DNA from: Photobacterium sp. DA100 | Lineage (GTDB): Bacteria; Pseudomonadota; Gammaproteobacteria; Enterobacterales; Vibrionaceae | Direction: 5' to 3' | Assembly (NCBI RefSeq): GCF_029223585.1 | Contig: NZ_CP119424.1 | Location: 186,001 to 250,000 of the forward strand | DNA: 64,000 bases | Part shown: one piece after another, positions 18,263 to 26,754 of the stretch | Layout of the letters: every line of letters begins with the position of its first letter | Numbering within the stretch: the first letter of the stretch is position 1 | The notes under the pieces: model-generated | What the model was told of the DNA's origin: nothing | Database searches by the model: none | The model's input: only the letters and a program-made list of their open reading frames with translations | Program-made: the position numbers and the translations under genes

Positions 18263-19174
18263 ATGAGCAAAGACTATAATCTACTACGATTGTTGGTGGT
18301 GTTGTACGAAACCCGCCAGACGGTAACGGCGGCGAAAAAACTGAATGTCAGCCAGCCTACGGTCAGCCTTATGCTCAAAAAGCTTCGCGAGCAATTTAAC
18401 GACGAGTTATTTGTACGTGATGGCAACCGTTTTGAGCCGACGGCAAAATGCATAGATTTAGTCGAGAAGGTTCCCTTTATTCTCGACCAGCTCGATGAGC
18501 TTTACACCAATGATCAGCAGTGGCAAATCGAGCAGATGCGCGGAGAAGTCACCTTGTTTTTTCCTCCGACATTGATGGCTCCGGTGGCCGCCCCCCTTAT
18601 TGCCAAGTTGACCCTTCTTGCCCCCGGTTTGACGGTGAATTGTCAGCCTTGGTCGCCGATGAGTTTGCATGATCTTGCCAATCACCGAGCTTATTGGGGG
18701 GTGAGCTATTTACCGATGGAAACCAATAAAAATGTGGTCCAAAAGCCACTGCCTGATGACAGATTTATGCTTGTTACCCGAAGAGGCCACCCACTTACCA
18801 TTAATGATCTTCAGGAAGTATTGAAATACCCGCTCTGCGTCAGTGTCATCCCCGGGTATATCGAAGCATCAAAAGTCGAGATGCTGATTAAAAAATATAA
18901 GCTAGAAAAAAACGTTAATGTGCGCTCTAGCGATATGAGTATGATGCTGGAACTCATTAAGCAGAGCGACGCAATTGGTGTGATGTCTGAAAAAAACGGG
19001 CCACTGCTAAATGATCAATTTCAAACCTATCCTTTGCCTGAAGTTCTGTATCAAGATACCTTCCGTCGTCAGGCCGCTTTTTTCTGCCATCTAAGAGACC
19101 GTCACTCACCATTTACCGAGTGGCTGTACCGAGAGGTAAAAAGCTTATTCGATGCGAGTGATAAAGTGCTGTAG
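18263..19174 (+). CDS. LysR-family transcriptional regulator (sulfatase locus)
   Basis: 303-residue LysR-type regulator: N-terminal winged helix-turn-helix (VTAAKKLNVSQPTVSLMLKKLRE, about residues 20-42), then a periplasmic-binding-protein-like effector domain. It is encoded 36 bases after the anSME gene in the same direction, ending the locus. The likely target is the divergent promoter between the DUF1254 gene and the sulfatase gene, where an inverted repeat is present (13085-13101). The inducer would plausibly be a sulfated compound or its product; this is inferred. Confidence 0.88.
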   Translation: MSKDYNLLRLLVVLYETRQTVTAAKKLNVSQPTVSLMLKKLREQFNDELFVRDGNRFEPTAKCIDLVEKVPFILDQLDELYTNDQQWQIEQMRGEVTLFFPPTLMAPVAAPLIAKLTLLAPGLTVNCQPWSPMSLHDLANHRAYWGVSYLPMETNKNVVQKPLPDDRFMLVTRRGHPLTINDLQEVLKYPLCVSVIPGYIEASKVEMLIKKYKLEKNVNVRSSDMSMMLELIKQSDAIGVMSEKNGPLLNDQFQTYPLPEVLYQDTFRRQAAFFCHLRDRHSPFTEWLYREVKSLFDASDKVL

Positions 19175-19247
19175 GTGCTATTTCTTACTTGTCCAAGATG
19201 TAATCACCATGCTGTATTTAGCATGTTGCAAATTAACAACCAGGTAT

Positions 19248-19340
19248 CATGCAACGGTTTACATTTAACGCTGTATTTCACCAGCTTACCGATTTTACAT
19301 TTCGCAACAGATTGAGTGGTTTTTACGTATTTATTCTATT
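19248..19340 (+). promoter_or_regulatory. Conserved upstream block, copy 1 (5'-nucleotidase)
   Basis: About 93 bases that align nearly without gaps with 23065-23158 in front of the paralogous gene. Both start CATG, then C or A, then AACGGTTTACA, carry a second TTTAC element exactly 36 bases on, and end TTTATTCTATT. GCAACGGTTTAC resembles a degenerate LacI/PurR-family operator. The conservation is seen; the regulator is unknown. Confidence 0.5.
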
Positions 19341-19411
19341 TTTTTTCCTTATATTGCCCATACCCAAGTTCCTTGGATATAAGACTTTATCCTGACATTA
19401 GGCTCTGTGAG

Positions 19412-21613
19412 ATGAAAAATAAAACCTTTAAGCTTGCCACGTTAAGTGCTGCAATTTTGCTGGCTTCTGCGGGAAGCTATGCAAAATCCCCTACAACAAT
19501 AGCTGAATGTAAAACCTTTGAATCGACGCCATCGGTTATCGTAAAAAGCGAGAATAACGAACTAACAAGCCAGACCATCACCATTGGTGCGACCGGCGAT
19601 ATGCACGGTCGTATCTTTGCGTATGACTATGCCCTTGACGGTGTCGATAGAAACGCCGGTTTCTCGAAAATTGCGACCTTGCTGCGTGATGAGCGCGCAA
19701 GTAACGACAATTTCCTGTTGATTGACTTGGGGGATACGGTCCAGGGTAACTCGGCAGAGCTGTTCAACAACGATCCGGTTCACCCTGTGGTTGAAACCAT
19801 GAACAGCTTGAACTACGACGTGTGGGTACCGGGTAACCATGAGTTTGATTTCGAGCGCGCTTTCCTTGAGCGTAGCCTTGAGAACTTTAACGGTTCGGTG
19901 ATTTCTTCCAATGTGGTTTGGGACAAGAACTCGGTGGACTGTAAAGCCAGCGAGGCCGAGGTGCCTTTCCTGCGCGGTTATCAGATCTTCGATTACAACG
20001 GTGCCAAAGTGGCGGTTATCGGTCTGACGCCGTCTTACGTGAAAGTATGGAATGCGTCTAATCCAGAGAACTTCCGTAACCTGGATTTCAAAGATGAGCT
20101 GGAGGCTGTTACCGAAACAGTCAACTCGGTCATTGACCAATACCAGCCGGATGTGGTGATTGGTGCTCTGCACCATGGCCGCAAGGAGCATGGCCGCGGC
20201 GTACATGAAATTGCTTCAAAGCTGGCTGACAAGTTCGATGTGATTTTCATGGGCCACGAGCACGCTCGCTTCATTGAGCAAGTGGAGAAAGGCGCGGATA
20301 TCACGGCTGAAATGCCGGAAATTTCTGTTGGCGGTAACAGCGAACGGGAAGACAAGGCGAAATCCGGTGTGTACAACGCCCAGAACCGTCACGAGAAAGT
20401 AAAGATTATCGAGCCGGGGAACTGGGGCTGGGCACTGGCCAAGGCGGAAATCGAACTGGCGAAAGATCAACAAGGCAAGTGGCAGATTGTTGATACCACG
20501 CTATCGAACCGTAAAGTCGAGAATGTTCTAGAAGACAAGCAGTTGCAACAGCAGATGCAGCATATCCATGATTCTTCTGTTGAAGATGCCAATATTATGA
20601 TTGGTAAGGTGAAAGGTAACTTCACCAACTCAGCAGGTGGCTTTGCCGATGAAGCCGTACTGGAAGAGCAGGTACTCAACAGCGAAGGTCTGCGCCTATA
20701 CAGCTCCATCCACAACGGTAAGCTGGCCGATATGCCGATTACAGATTTGATCAATCAGATCCAAATCATGAATATCGAGCAGAAAGGATCTGACGCTGAA
20801 GGTAACAGCATTAAAGTTGATGTGTCTGCGGCAGCCCTGTTCTCGGATGGCTCTAACTTGTTCGATGGTCAGGAGTATCGTAAGAAAGACAGTGCCAACC
20901 TGTACATGTATGACAACCAGTTGGTTGCAGTCAGCATTAAGGGCGAGCAGCTAAAAGAGTACATGGAGTGGTCGTACGGTTACTTCAATACTTACCAAGA
21001 AAATGACATCACTGTGTCTTTCGACCCTGCAATCCCTGCTTATAACTACGATATCTTCGATGGCTCTATTCAATACACCGTTGATCTGAGCAAAGCAGTT
21101 GGTGAGCGTATTGATATTGCCGAAATCCGTGGCGGTGCGTTCAACCCTCAAGCGGATTATGTATTGGCGATCAATGATTACCGCCTCGGCACTTTGCTTG
21201 GCCAAGCTTGGATCACCCGCGAGCAGGTGATCTGGGATTCTTCCAACGAACCTGTTTATGCGGTACGTGACATGATCACCGAATACGTCGAGAACGAAGG
21301 TGTGTTGGATCGCAGCAAGTTCGAAAACGTAAACTGGTACATCAAGCAATACGGCGCTGCGAAGGCAAACGGTGAGGTCGCAGAGAAAGGCGATATCCTG
21401 ATGCTGCGTGAAGGCGCGGGTGCCGAACTGTGGAACAAACTGCAGAACAAGGAAATCTGTGTAATGCGCTCAGGTCCGAGTGCGCGTGATTCCATCAATG
21501 TATCAGTGAACCTGGCCGATGAAACGACGTGGTTTGCCAACCCTAATTATTCAGCAGAGGCGACTCAGCAAGCCTTGTATGAAGGTTGTGCGTACAGCAA
21601 CCAGCCAAAATAG
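19412..21613 (+). CDS. UshA-type 5'-nucleotidase/UDP-sugar hydrolase, soluble paralogue
   Basis: About 733-residue periplasmic metallophosphatase that would dephosphorylate extracellular nucleotides. ATG 19412 starts a Sec signal peptide (FKLATLSAAILLASAGSYAKS); the open frame runs back to 19316 but that part would precede the signal. Metallophosphoesterase motifs follow in order: GDMHG, DLGDTVQGN, PGNHEFD, GALHHG and FMGHEHARF. A 5'-nucleotidase C-terminal domain follows (about residues 370-640), containing NLFDGQEYRKKDSANLYMYDN. The Cys-containing tail (EICVMRSGPSARDSINVSVN, GCAYSNQPK) is shared with the paralogue at 23225. It is longer than E. coli UshA (550). Confidence 0.88.
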   Translation: MKNKTFKLATLSAAILLASAGSYAKSPTTIAECKTFESTPSVIVKSENNELTSQTITIGATGDMHGRIFAYDYALDGVDRNAGFSKIATLLRDERASNDNFLLIDLGDTVQGNSAELFNNDPVHPVVETMNSLNYDVWVPGNHEFDFERAFLERSLENFNGSVISSNVVWDKNSVDCKASEAEVPFLRGYQIFDYNGAKVAVIGLTPSYVKVWNASNPENFRNLDFKDELEAVTETVNSVIDQYQPDVVIGALHHGRKEHGRGVHEIASKLADKFDVIFMGHEHARFIEQVEKGADITAEMPEISVGGNSEREDKAKSGVYNAQNRHEKVKIIEPGNWGWALAKAEIELAKDQQGKWQIVDTTLSNRKVENVLEDKQLQQQMQHIHDSSVEDANIMIGKVKGNFTNSAGGFADEAVLEEQVLNSEGLRLYSSIHNGKLADMPITDLINQIQIMNIEQKGSDAEGNSIKVDVSAAALFSDGSNLFDGQEYRKKDSANLYMYDNQLVAVSIKGEQLKEYMEWSYGYFNTYQENDITVSFDPAIPAYNYDIFDGSIQYTVDLSKAVGERIDIAEIRGGAFNPQADYVLAINDYRLGTLLGQAWITREQVIWDSSNEPVYAVRDMITEYVENEGVLDRSKFENVNWYIKQYGAAKANGEVAEKGDILMLREGAGAELWNKLQNKEICVMRSGPSARDSINVSVNLADETTWFANPNYSAEATQQALYEGCAYSNQPK

Positions 21614-21635
21614 TTTCCTCCCTTTATCCTAATTC

Positions 21636-21659
21636 AAGGCGCTTCGGCGCCTTTTTTTG
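21636..21659 (+). terminator. Intrinsic terminator after first 5'-nucleotidase gene
   Basis: AAGGCGC-TTCG-GCGCCTT stem with a UUCG tetraloop followed by seven T residues. Confidence 0.92.
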
Positions 21660-21817
21660 TGCCTAAACCAGACGAAGATCACGATTGATCCTTACCCAAG
21701 GTTTGAATTTTTTGATTTAGGTGTTATTGTATTACAATATTAATTATCGGCGGCGTCGAGGGATAGTCTGTTTAGGCTCTTGGCATCGCCATTAACTAAC
21801 GTAAAGAGAACATTGAT

Positions 21818-22573
21818 ATGTCTAATAAAGTCGCATTTATCTCTGGTGCTACAGGTGGGATCGGTTTCCAGGTGGCTAAGCGCCTGGGTCAAAATGGCTA
21901 CACGGTGATCCTCAACGGTATCGAAGCGTCGAAAGGTGCAAGCTGCGTTGCTGAGCTAACTGGAATGGGCATCGAGGCCGAGTACCGTGGCTTTGACGTG
22001 ACAGATGAGCATGCCGTGACCGAAAATATCAATGCGATCGGTGAAAAATTCGGTAAGATCGATGTTGTCGTTAACAACGCAGGTGGCCTAGGTGGCCGTA
22101 GCCCAATTGAAGGCATGGAAACTGAGTTCTTCCGCAGAGTCATGGCGCTTAACCTCGATAGCGCATTCTTTGTTTCCCGCGCGGCTATCCCGCTCCTGAA
22201 GAAGTCTGACAATGCGTCAATCATCAATTTCACGTCTAATGCAGCATGGAATGCAGGTGGCCCGGGTGCTGGTATCTACGGTACGTCTAAGGCTGCGGTT
22301 CACACCCTAACTCGCGCTCTTGCGAAAGAACTTGCACCAGCGAAAATCCGTGTTAATGCAGTATCGCCAGGTACTATCGACACGCCGTTCCACGCGCAAA
22401 TTAAAGCGACTAAGCCAGAAGTATTTGCCTCCTGGGCTGACAGCATCATGCTTGGCCGTCTGGGCCAGCCAGAGGAAGTGGCTTCTGCGATTTCATTCCT
22501 GGTCAGCAAAGATGCTTCCTTTATCACGGCTGAAACCCTTCAGATCGGCGGTGGTCAGGCACTGGGGATCTAA
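21818..22573 (+). CDS. Short-chain dehydrogenase/reductase (SDR)
   Basis: 251-residue NAD(P)-dependent oxidoreductase of the classical SDR family. Visible motifs: the nucleotide-binding ISGATGGIGF (residues 8-17), NNAGG, the catalytic Ser in NFTSNAAWN, and YGTSK with the Tyr-Lys pair, then the PGTIDTPF segment. Such proteins often act as 3-oxoacyl-ACP or sugar-alcohol reductases; the substrate is not evident. The gene has its own Shine-Dalgarno (AAAGAGA) and terminator, and lies between the two 5'-nucleotidase paralogues, so the duplication is not a simple adjacent tandem. Confidence 0.88.
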   Translation: MSNKVAFISGATGGIGFQVAKRLGQNGYTVILNGIEASKGASCVAELTGMGIEAEYRGFDVTDEHAVTENINAIGEKFGKIDVVVNNAGGLGGRSPIEGMETEFFRRVMALNLDSAFFVSRAAIPLLKKSDNASIINFTSNAAWNAGGPGAGIYGTSKAAVHTLTRALAKELAPAKIRVNAVSPGTIDTPFHAQIKATKPEVFASWADSIMLGRLGQPEEVASAISFLVSKDASFITAETLQIGGGQALGI

Positions 22574-22616
22574 TCTAATCGCTCTTTTGCGCTATTTTAA
22601 AAGCTGAAAATGTAAG

Positions 22617-22647
22617 CGGTCGATACTGATAGGTATCGGCCGTTTTT
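22617..22647 (+). terminator. Intrinsic terminator after SDR gene
   Basis: CGGTCGATAC pairs with GTATCGGCCG (one G-T pair) around a six-base loop, followed by TTTTTG. Confidence 0.85.
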
Positions 22648-22920
22648 GTTGCAGGTAGGAAAATACTTTTGCTGCTTCACCACTTTTTTGCTCGGAAATC
22701 CAAGTCTGTGTATTGATGAAATCAGTAAAACCAGCGACCTTAAAGATCTTACACTGGTTTACATAATAGATATTAAAACACGGTTATTGCGGCGAAATAG
22801 CAAAGCATTTTGGGGGAATTACCTGCGTTGTGGTTGGGAAGTGATCGTTATCTTTCATTTTGTAAGACATCACTTTGCTAACCTAACAGTTGAAAGTCAT
22901 TTTAATCATCAATGGTTTTT

Positions 22921-22936
22921 TGTGATCCATCTCACT
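22921..22936 (+). promoter_or_regulatory. CRP-like binding site
   Basis: TGTGA-TCCATC-TCACT matches the CRP consensus TGTGA-N6-TCACA at 9 of 10 positions. It lies about 300 bases before the second 5'-nucleotidase start. CRP control of nucleotide scavenging is plausible but not shown. Confidence 0.45.
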
Positions 22937-22991
22937 TAATTGTTTATCTGGTGTTTTGGTGTCGGGTTTTAATTTGGGATTAAAATCACAT

Positions 22992-23007
22992 TTGCAAACG
23001 TTTGCCT
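22992..23007 (+). promoter_or_regulatory. PurR-type operator
   Basis: TTGCAAACGTTTGCCT contains the perfect 12-base palindrome GCAAACGTTTGC, the core of the PurR consensus (ACGCAAACGTTTGCGT). It sits upstream of a nucleotide-degrading enzyme gene, so purine-responsive repression is a natural reading. Another LacI-family regulator with the same core, such as CytR, is possible. Confidence 0.6.
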
Positions 23008-23064
23008 GTGCGTTTTTTGCTCGTTTTGGTGTTGTGTTGTTGTTGCTGTTTAACGTTTGCTTAG

Positions 23065-23158
23065 CATGAAACGGTTTACAATTAACGATTCATTTATCGA
23101 ACTTACCAAATTTACGTTTAGAAACACTCTTGGTTTTTTTTCGAGTTTTTATTCTATT
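23065..23158 (+). promoter_or_regulatory. Conserved upstream block, copy 2 (5'-nucleotidase)
   Basis: Counterpart of 19248-19340. It has CATGAAACGGTTTACA at the left end, TTTACG exactly 36 bases after the first TTTACA, and TTTATTCTATT at the right end, at the same overall spacing within one base. Its retention after duplication suggests shared regulation. Confidence 0.5.
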
Positions 23159-23224
23159 GCTTAGGCGTATATTTCCCGGTGCTTTATATACCATTTTTTA
23201 TATTTTCTTTTTGATTGCCTAACC

Positions 23225-25432
23225 ATGAATAAAAACACAATGAAAATTGCTGCACTCAGTGCAGCGGTTGTTACCGCCCTCGCAGGGTGTAATAGCAGTA
23301 GCAATGATGAAAAGACACAACCATCACGTCCATCAATTGCAGAATGTAAAACCTATGAGCCAACCCAACCGGTTATTGTCAAAGGTGATAATGATCAGTT
23401 AACTCGCCAGACCATTACAATTGGTGCAACCGGTGATATGCACGGCCGTATCTTTGCTTATGATTACGCGTTGGATAGTGTTGACCAGAATGCTGGCTTT
23501 ACCAAAATTGCGACTCTTCTAAACGAAGAGCGTGCCAGCAACGACAATTTCCTGATGATTGATCTGGGTGATACCGTCCAGGGTAACTCCGCAGAATTGT
23601 TCAACGACCTACCGGTTCACCCTGTGGTTGAAACCATGAACTTCATGGATTACGACGTTTGGGTGCCGGGCAACCACGAGTTTGATTTCGAACGTGCATT
23701 CCTTGAGCGCAGTTTGGAAGGTTTCAACGGCTCAGTGATTTCTTCTAACATCATTTGGGATAAGAACTCAGCAGATTGTAAAACTAACGGTCAGGAAGTG
23801 CCTTTCCTTCGTGGTTACCAGATTTTTGACTATAACGGTGCAAAAGTTGCGGTTATTGGTCTGACGCCTTCTTACGTGAAAATCTGGAATGCCTCTAACC
23901 CAGAGAACTTCCGCAATCTGGACTTCAAAGAAGAATTTTCGTCGCTAGAAAGCACGGTTGACCAAGTGATTGCCAAGTACCAGCCAGATGTAGTGATTGG
24001 TGCACTTCACCACGGCCGCAGCGAATCCCATGCCCGCGGTGTGAACGAAATCGCGTCTAAGATGGCAGACAAGTTCGATGTGATCTTCATGGGGCACGAG
24101 CACGCGCGTTTCATCGAGCAAATCGAGCTGGATGCACCGTTCGAGCAGGGTATGGACGATATCTCTATTGATGGTGAGAACCAACAAGAAGACAAAGATA
24201 AGTCTGGCGTGTATAACGCCCAGACGCGCCAAACCAAAGTGAAAGTGATTGAACCGGGTAACTGGGGCTGGGCACTGGCAAAAGCTGAAATCGAGCTGGA
24301 AAAAGATGAAAACGACCAGTGGCAGATTGTCGATACCACGATGTCGAACCGCACGGTTGCAAGTGTAGAAGAAGATGCCGCGCTGCAGAATGAAATGCAG
24401 CATATCCACGATGCCTCTGTAGAAGATGCCAACATCGAAATCGGCGTAGTACGCGGTAACTTCACCAATACACCAAACGGTAAAGCTGATGAAGCCGTGC
24501 TGGAAGATCAGGTGCTGAACAACGAAGGTCTTCGCCTGTACTCGACAATCCACAGTGCCAAACTGTCTGACATGCCACTAACGGATTTGATTAACCAAAT
24601 TCAAATCATGAATGTGGAAGAGAAGGCCGGTATTGAAGTGGATGTGTCTGCGGCGGCCTTGTTCTCTGATGGCTCGAACTTGTTCGATGGTGAAACCTAT
24701 CGTAAGAAAGACAGCGCCAACCTATACATGTACGACAACCAGTTAGTGGCGGTCAACATCACCGGTGCCAACCTGAAAGCCTACATGGAGTGGTCTTACA
24801 GCTACTTCAACAAGTATGAAGAGGGTGATCTGACGGTTTCTTTCGATGAAACTGTGCCTTCCTTCAACTACGATATCTTTGATGGTCACATTGAATATGT
24901 TGTTGATCTTTCTCAAGACGTAGGCAACCGTATTCAGGATATCAAGATCCGTGGTGTTGACTTGGCTGATGACCAAACGTATGTACTGGCTATCAACGAC
25001 TACCGTTTTGGCTCGCCAATGAAGGAAGTCGGTTGGGTATCTGACGAAGATGTGCTGTGGGATTCTTCTGCAGAAGCTATCTACGCAGTGCGTGATATGC
25101 TGACTGATTATGTTGCCAAGAATGGCGTGCTTGACCGCGCTGATTTCGAAAACGTGAACTGGTACATCACGCAGTATGGCCCATCCGATGCCAAGGGTAA
25201 CATTGCTGATGAAGACAAAGGTGCTATTCTTCAGCTGCGTGAAGATGGCGCACAAGGTGAAGCGCTATGGAACCGCCTGCAGAACAAGGAAATCTGTGTG
25301 ATGCGCTCTGGTCCGGGTGCCCGCGATTCAATCAATGTATCTGTTAATGTCGATAACAACAACACTTGGTTCGTGAATCCTAATCCAAGCAATCCGTATG
25401 AAGGCTGTACTTACAGTAATCAGCCTAAGTAA
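23225..25432 (+). CDS. UshA-type 5'-nucleotidase, lipoprotein paralogue
   Basis: 735-residue paralogue of the product of 19412-21613, about three quarters identical by eye. All metallophosphoesterase motifs are kept (GDMHG, DLGDTVQGN, PGNHEFD, GALHHG, FMGHEHARF) and the 5'-nucleotidase C-terminal domain is intact. The main difference is the N-terminus: it has a lipoprotein signal (VVTALAGC, Cys22, then NSSSNDEK) where the first copy has an ordinary signal peptide, so this copy should be membrane-anchored. Asn/Ser/Asp at the positions after the Cys do not force inner-membrane retention. It has its own upstream PurR- and CRP-like sites and its own terminator. Confidence 0.88.
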   Translation: MNKNTMKIAALSAAVVTALAGCNSSSNDEKTQPSRPSIAECKTYEPTQPVIVKGDNDQLTRQTITIGATGDMHGRIFAYDYALDSVDQNAGFTKIATLLNEERASNDNFLMIDLGDTVQGNSAELFNDLPVHPVVETMNFMDYDVWVPGNHEFDFERAFLERSLEGFNGSVISSNIIWDKNSADCKTNGQEVPFLRGYQIFDYNGAKVAVIGLTPSYVKIWNASNPENFRNLDFKEEFSSLESTVDQVIAKYQPDVVIGALHHGRSESHARGVNEIASKMADKFDVIFMGHEHARFIEQIELDAPFEQGMDDISIDGENQQEDKDKSGVYNAQTRQTKVKVIEPGNWGWALAKAEIELEKDENDQWQIVDTTMSNRTVASVEEDAALQNEMQHIHDASVEDANIEIGVVRGNFTNTPNGKADEAVLEDQVLNNEGLRLYSTIHSAKLSDMPLTDLINQIQIMNVEEKAGIEVDVSAAALFSDGSNLFDGETYRKKDSANLYMYDNQLVAVNITGANLKAYMEWSYSYFNKYEEGDLTVSFDETVPSFNYDIFDGHIEYVVDLSQDVGNRIQDIKIRGVDLADDQTYVLAINDYRFGSPMKEVGWVSDEDVLWDSSAEAIYAVRDMLTDYVAKNGVLDRADFENVNWYITQYGPSDAKGNIADEDKGAILQLREDGAQGEALWNRLQNKEICVMRSGPGARDSINVSVNVDNNNTWFVNPNPSNPYEGCTYSNQPK

Positions 25433-25455
25433 TGTAATTTGCTGAATATTATAAA

Positions 25456-25482
25456 GAAGGCGCTTTGGCGCCTTCTTGTTTT
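25456..25482 (+). terminator. Intrinsic terminator after second 5'-nucleotidase gene
   Basis: GAAGGCGC-TTTG-GCGCCTTC stem followed by TTGTTTT. It ends about a dozen bases before the next start codon, so the YibE/F gene either has its promoter within the preceding sequence or depends on read-through. Confidence 0.8.
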
Positions 25483-25493
25483 GGAACATTCAA

Positions 25494-26663
25494 ATGTTAA
25501 AACGATTACTATTTCCCTTTGTCGTCTTTGTGATATCGACGGTTATCTTGTGGTACTCGCCTGCAGTGAGCGAGTCATTCAGGCCAAAAGCTTACAGCAA
25601 TCAGGAATTTGTCCGCGCGAGTGTGATCGATGTTTTAGCTGAGAGTACTCAGTCAGATCCTTTAGTGCCTTCAGTTAAGACAGGACGTCAACGTTTGCTG
25701 GTGGAATTGCTGGAAGGGGATGAAAAAGGCAAGCAGGTTGAAGTCGAGAACCAGCTTAGCCGGTTACACAATGTTTACGTGAGCGCCGGTGACCGGTTCA
25801 TCCTGTTGGTCAGAGAGCAGGGTGATCGTACTATTTACTGGCCCTATAACCATGACCGCTCATCGGCGGTCTACTGGATGGTGGGGATCATAGTGCTTCT
25901 GACGGTACTGTTTGCCGGTCTTCAGGGCGTTAATTCGGTGATTTCACTCTATTTTACCGGCGCGCTGTTAATCGGTGTGCTGATTCCGGCTTTGTTTGCC
26001 GGCTGGAACCCGATCCTAGTTACCATTGGTTTGATGGCGGTGAAGATTGTGGTCAATTTCCTGCTGGTTGCCGGCTGGAACAAGAAATCACTGGTTTCCA
26101 TGCTGGGTACGCTGGCGGGTGTGGTCATGGCTGGCTTGATGGCGCAGTTTTTTGGCGAGATGGCCCAGCTTAACGGTTTATACCTCGAAAAAGGCGAAGA
26201 TATTCTCTATCTCGGCGGCACCGCCCAAGTACAGGTGCGCTGGCTGCTGTTCGTCGCCATTATGATTTCGGCACTTGGCGCGGTCATGGATGTGGCGATT
26301 TCTATGGCCTCGTCTTATCACGAGTTGCGGGAGATGTCGCCGGAGCAATCTGAAAAAGATCGTCTACTGGCAACCATTCGTATCGGGCGTGATATTCTGG
26401 GCACCATGACCAATACATTGGTACTGGCTTTCGTCGGCAGCGCGCTGACCACCATCATGATGGTGTGGGGCTTTCAGATGCCGGTGATGCAGTTTATGAA
26501 TATTCCGGCCTTGTCACTGGCGATGATCCATGGTTTGGCGGGGAGTATCGGCTTGATCATGACCGTGCCGCTGACGGTATTGATTGCCAGTGCTGTCTAC
26601 CAGCGAAATGCTGATTTACCGGCATCTGCATCTGCCCCGAGCTCTGAGCCTGTGAAAGAGTGA
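25494..26663 (+). CDS. YibE/F-family membrane protein
   Basis: About 389-residue inner-membrane protein of the YibE/F family, whose function is not established. An N-terminal helix is followed by a soluble beta-rich domain (about residues 30-115), then around eight hydrophobic helices, with family-type segments such as MDVAISMASSYHEL and IRIGRDILGTMTNTLVLAFVGSALT. I chose ATG 25494; the open frame starts at TTG 25476, inside the upstream terminator. Lactic-acid and Clostridium relatives also carry this domain. It is monocistronic. Confidence 0.82.
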   Translation: MLKRLLFPFVVFVISTVILWYSPAVSESFRPKAYSNQEFVRASVIDVLAESTQSDPLVPSVKTGRQRLLVELLEGDEKGKQVEVENQLSRLHNVYVSAGDRFILLVREQGDRTIYWPYNHDRSSAVYWMVGIIVLLTVLFAGLQGVNSVISLYFTGALLIGVLIPALFAGWNPILVTIGLMAVKIVVNFLLVAGWNKKSLVSMLGTLAGVVMAGLMAQFFGEMAQLNGLYLEKGEDILYLGGTAQVQVRWLLFVAIMISALGAVMDVAISMASSYHELREMSPEQSEKDRLLATIRIGRDILGTMTNTLVLAFVGSALTTIMMVWGFQMPVMQFMNIPALSLAMIHGLAGSIGLIMTVPLTVLIASAVYQRNADLPASASAPSSEPVKE

Positions 26664-26693
26664 TTATCGACACTCATTAGCCCCAATACTAAT

Positions 26694-26734
26694 AAAAAAG
26701 CCATGATGCGTTATTAATGCATCGTGGCTTTTTT
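26694..26734. terminator. Bidirectional terminator between convergent genes
   Basis: AAAAAAGCCATGATGC pairs with GCATCGTGGCTTTTTT around a nine-base loop. A T run appears on either strand, so it can serve both the YibE/F gene and the DUF1501 gene. Confidence 0.9.
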
Positions 26735-26754
26735 AGTTGAGGCGGGAATGGGCT

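Larger units (their letters stand above)
22648..23224 (+). other. Long regulatory leader region of second 5'-nucleotidase gene
   Basis: About 580 bases without a credible gene. The only frame of note (22646-22939) lacks any recognisable feature. The region holds a CRP-like site, a perfect PurR-type palindrome, a further AACGTTTGC half-site at 23052-23060, and the block conserved with the first paralogue. The T-rich stretch before the ATG is compatible with a transcribed leader. Confidence 0.5.

Noticed and set aside
22646..22939. 97-codon open frame after the SDR gene
   Set aside because: It starts inside a terminator, has a biased Phe/His/Cys-rich sequence and no family resemblance. It lies in a regulatory spacer.
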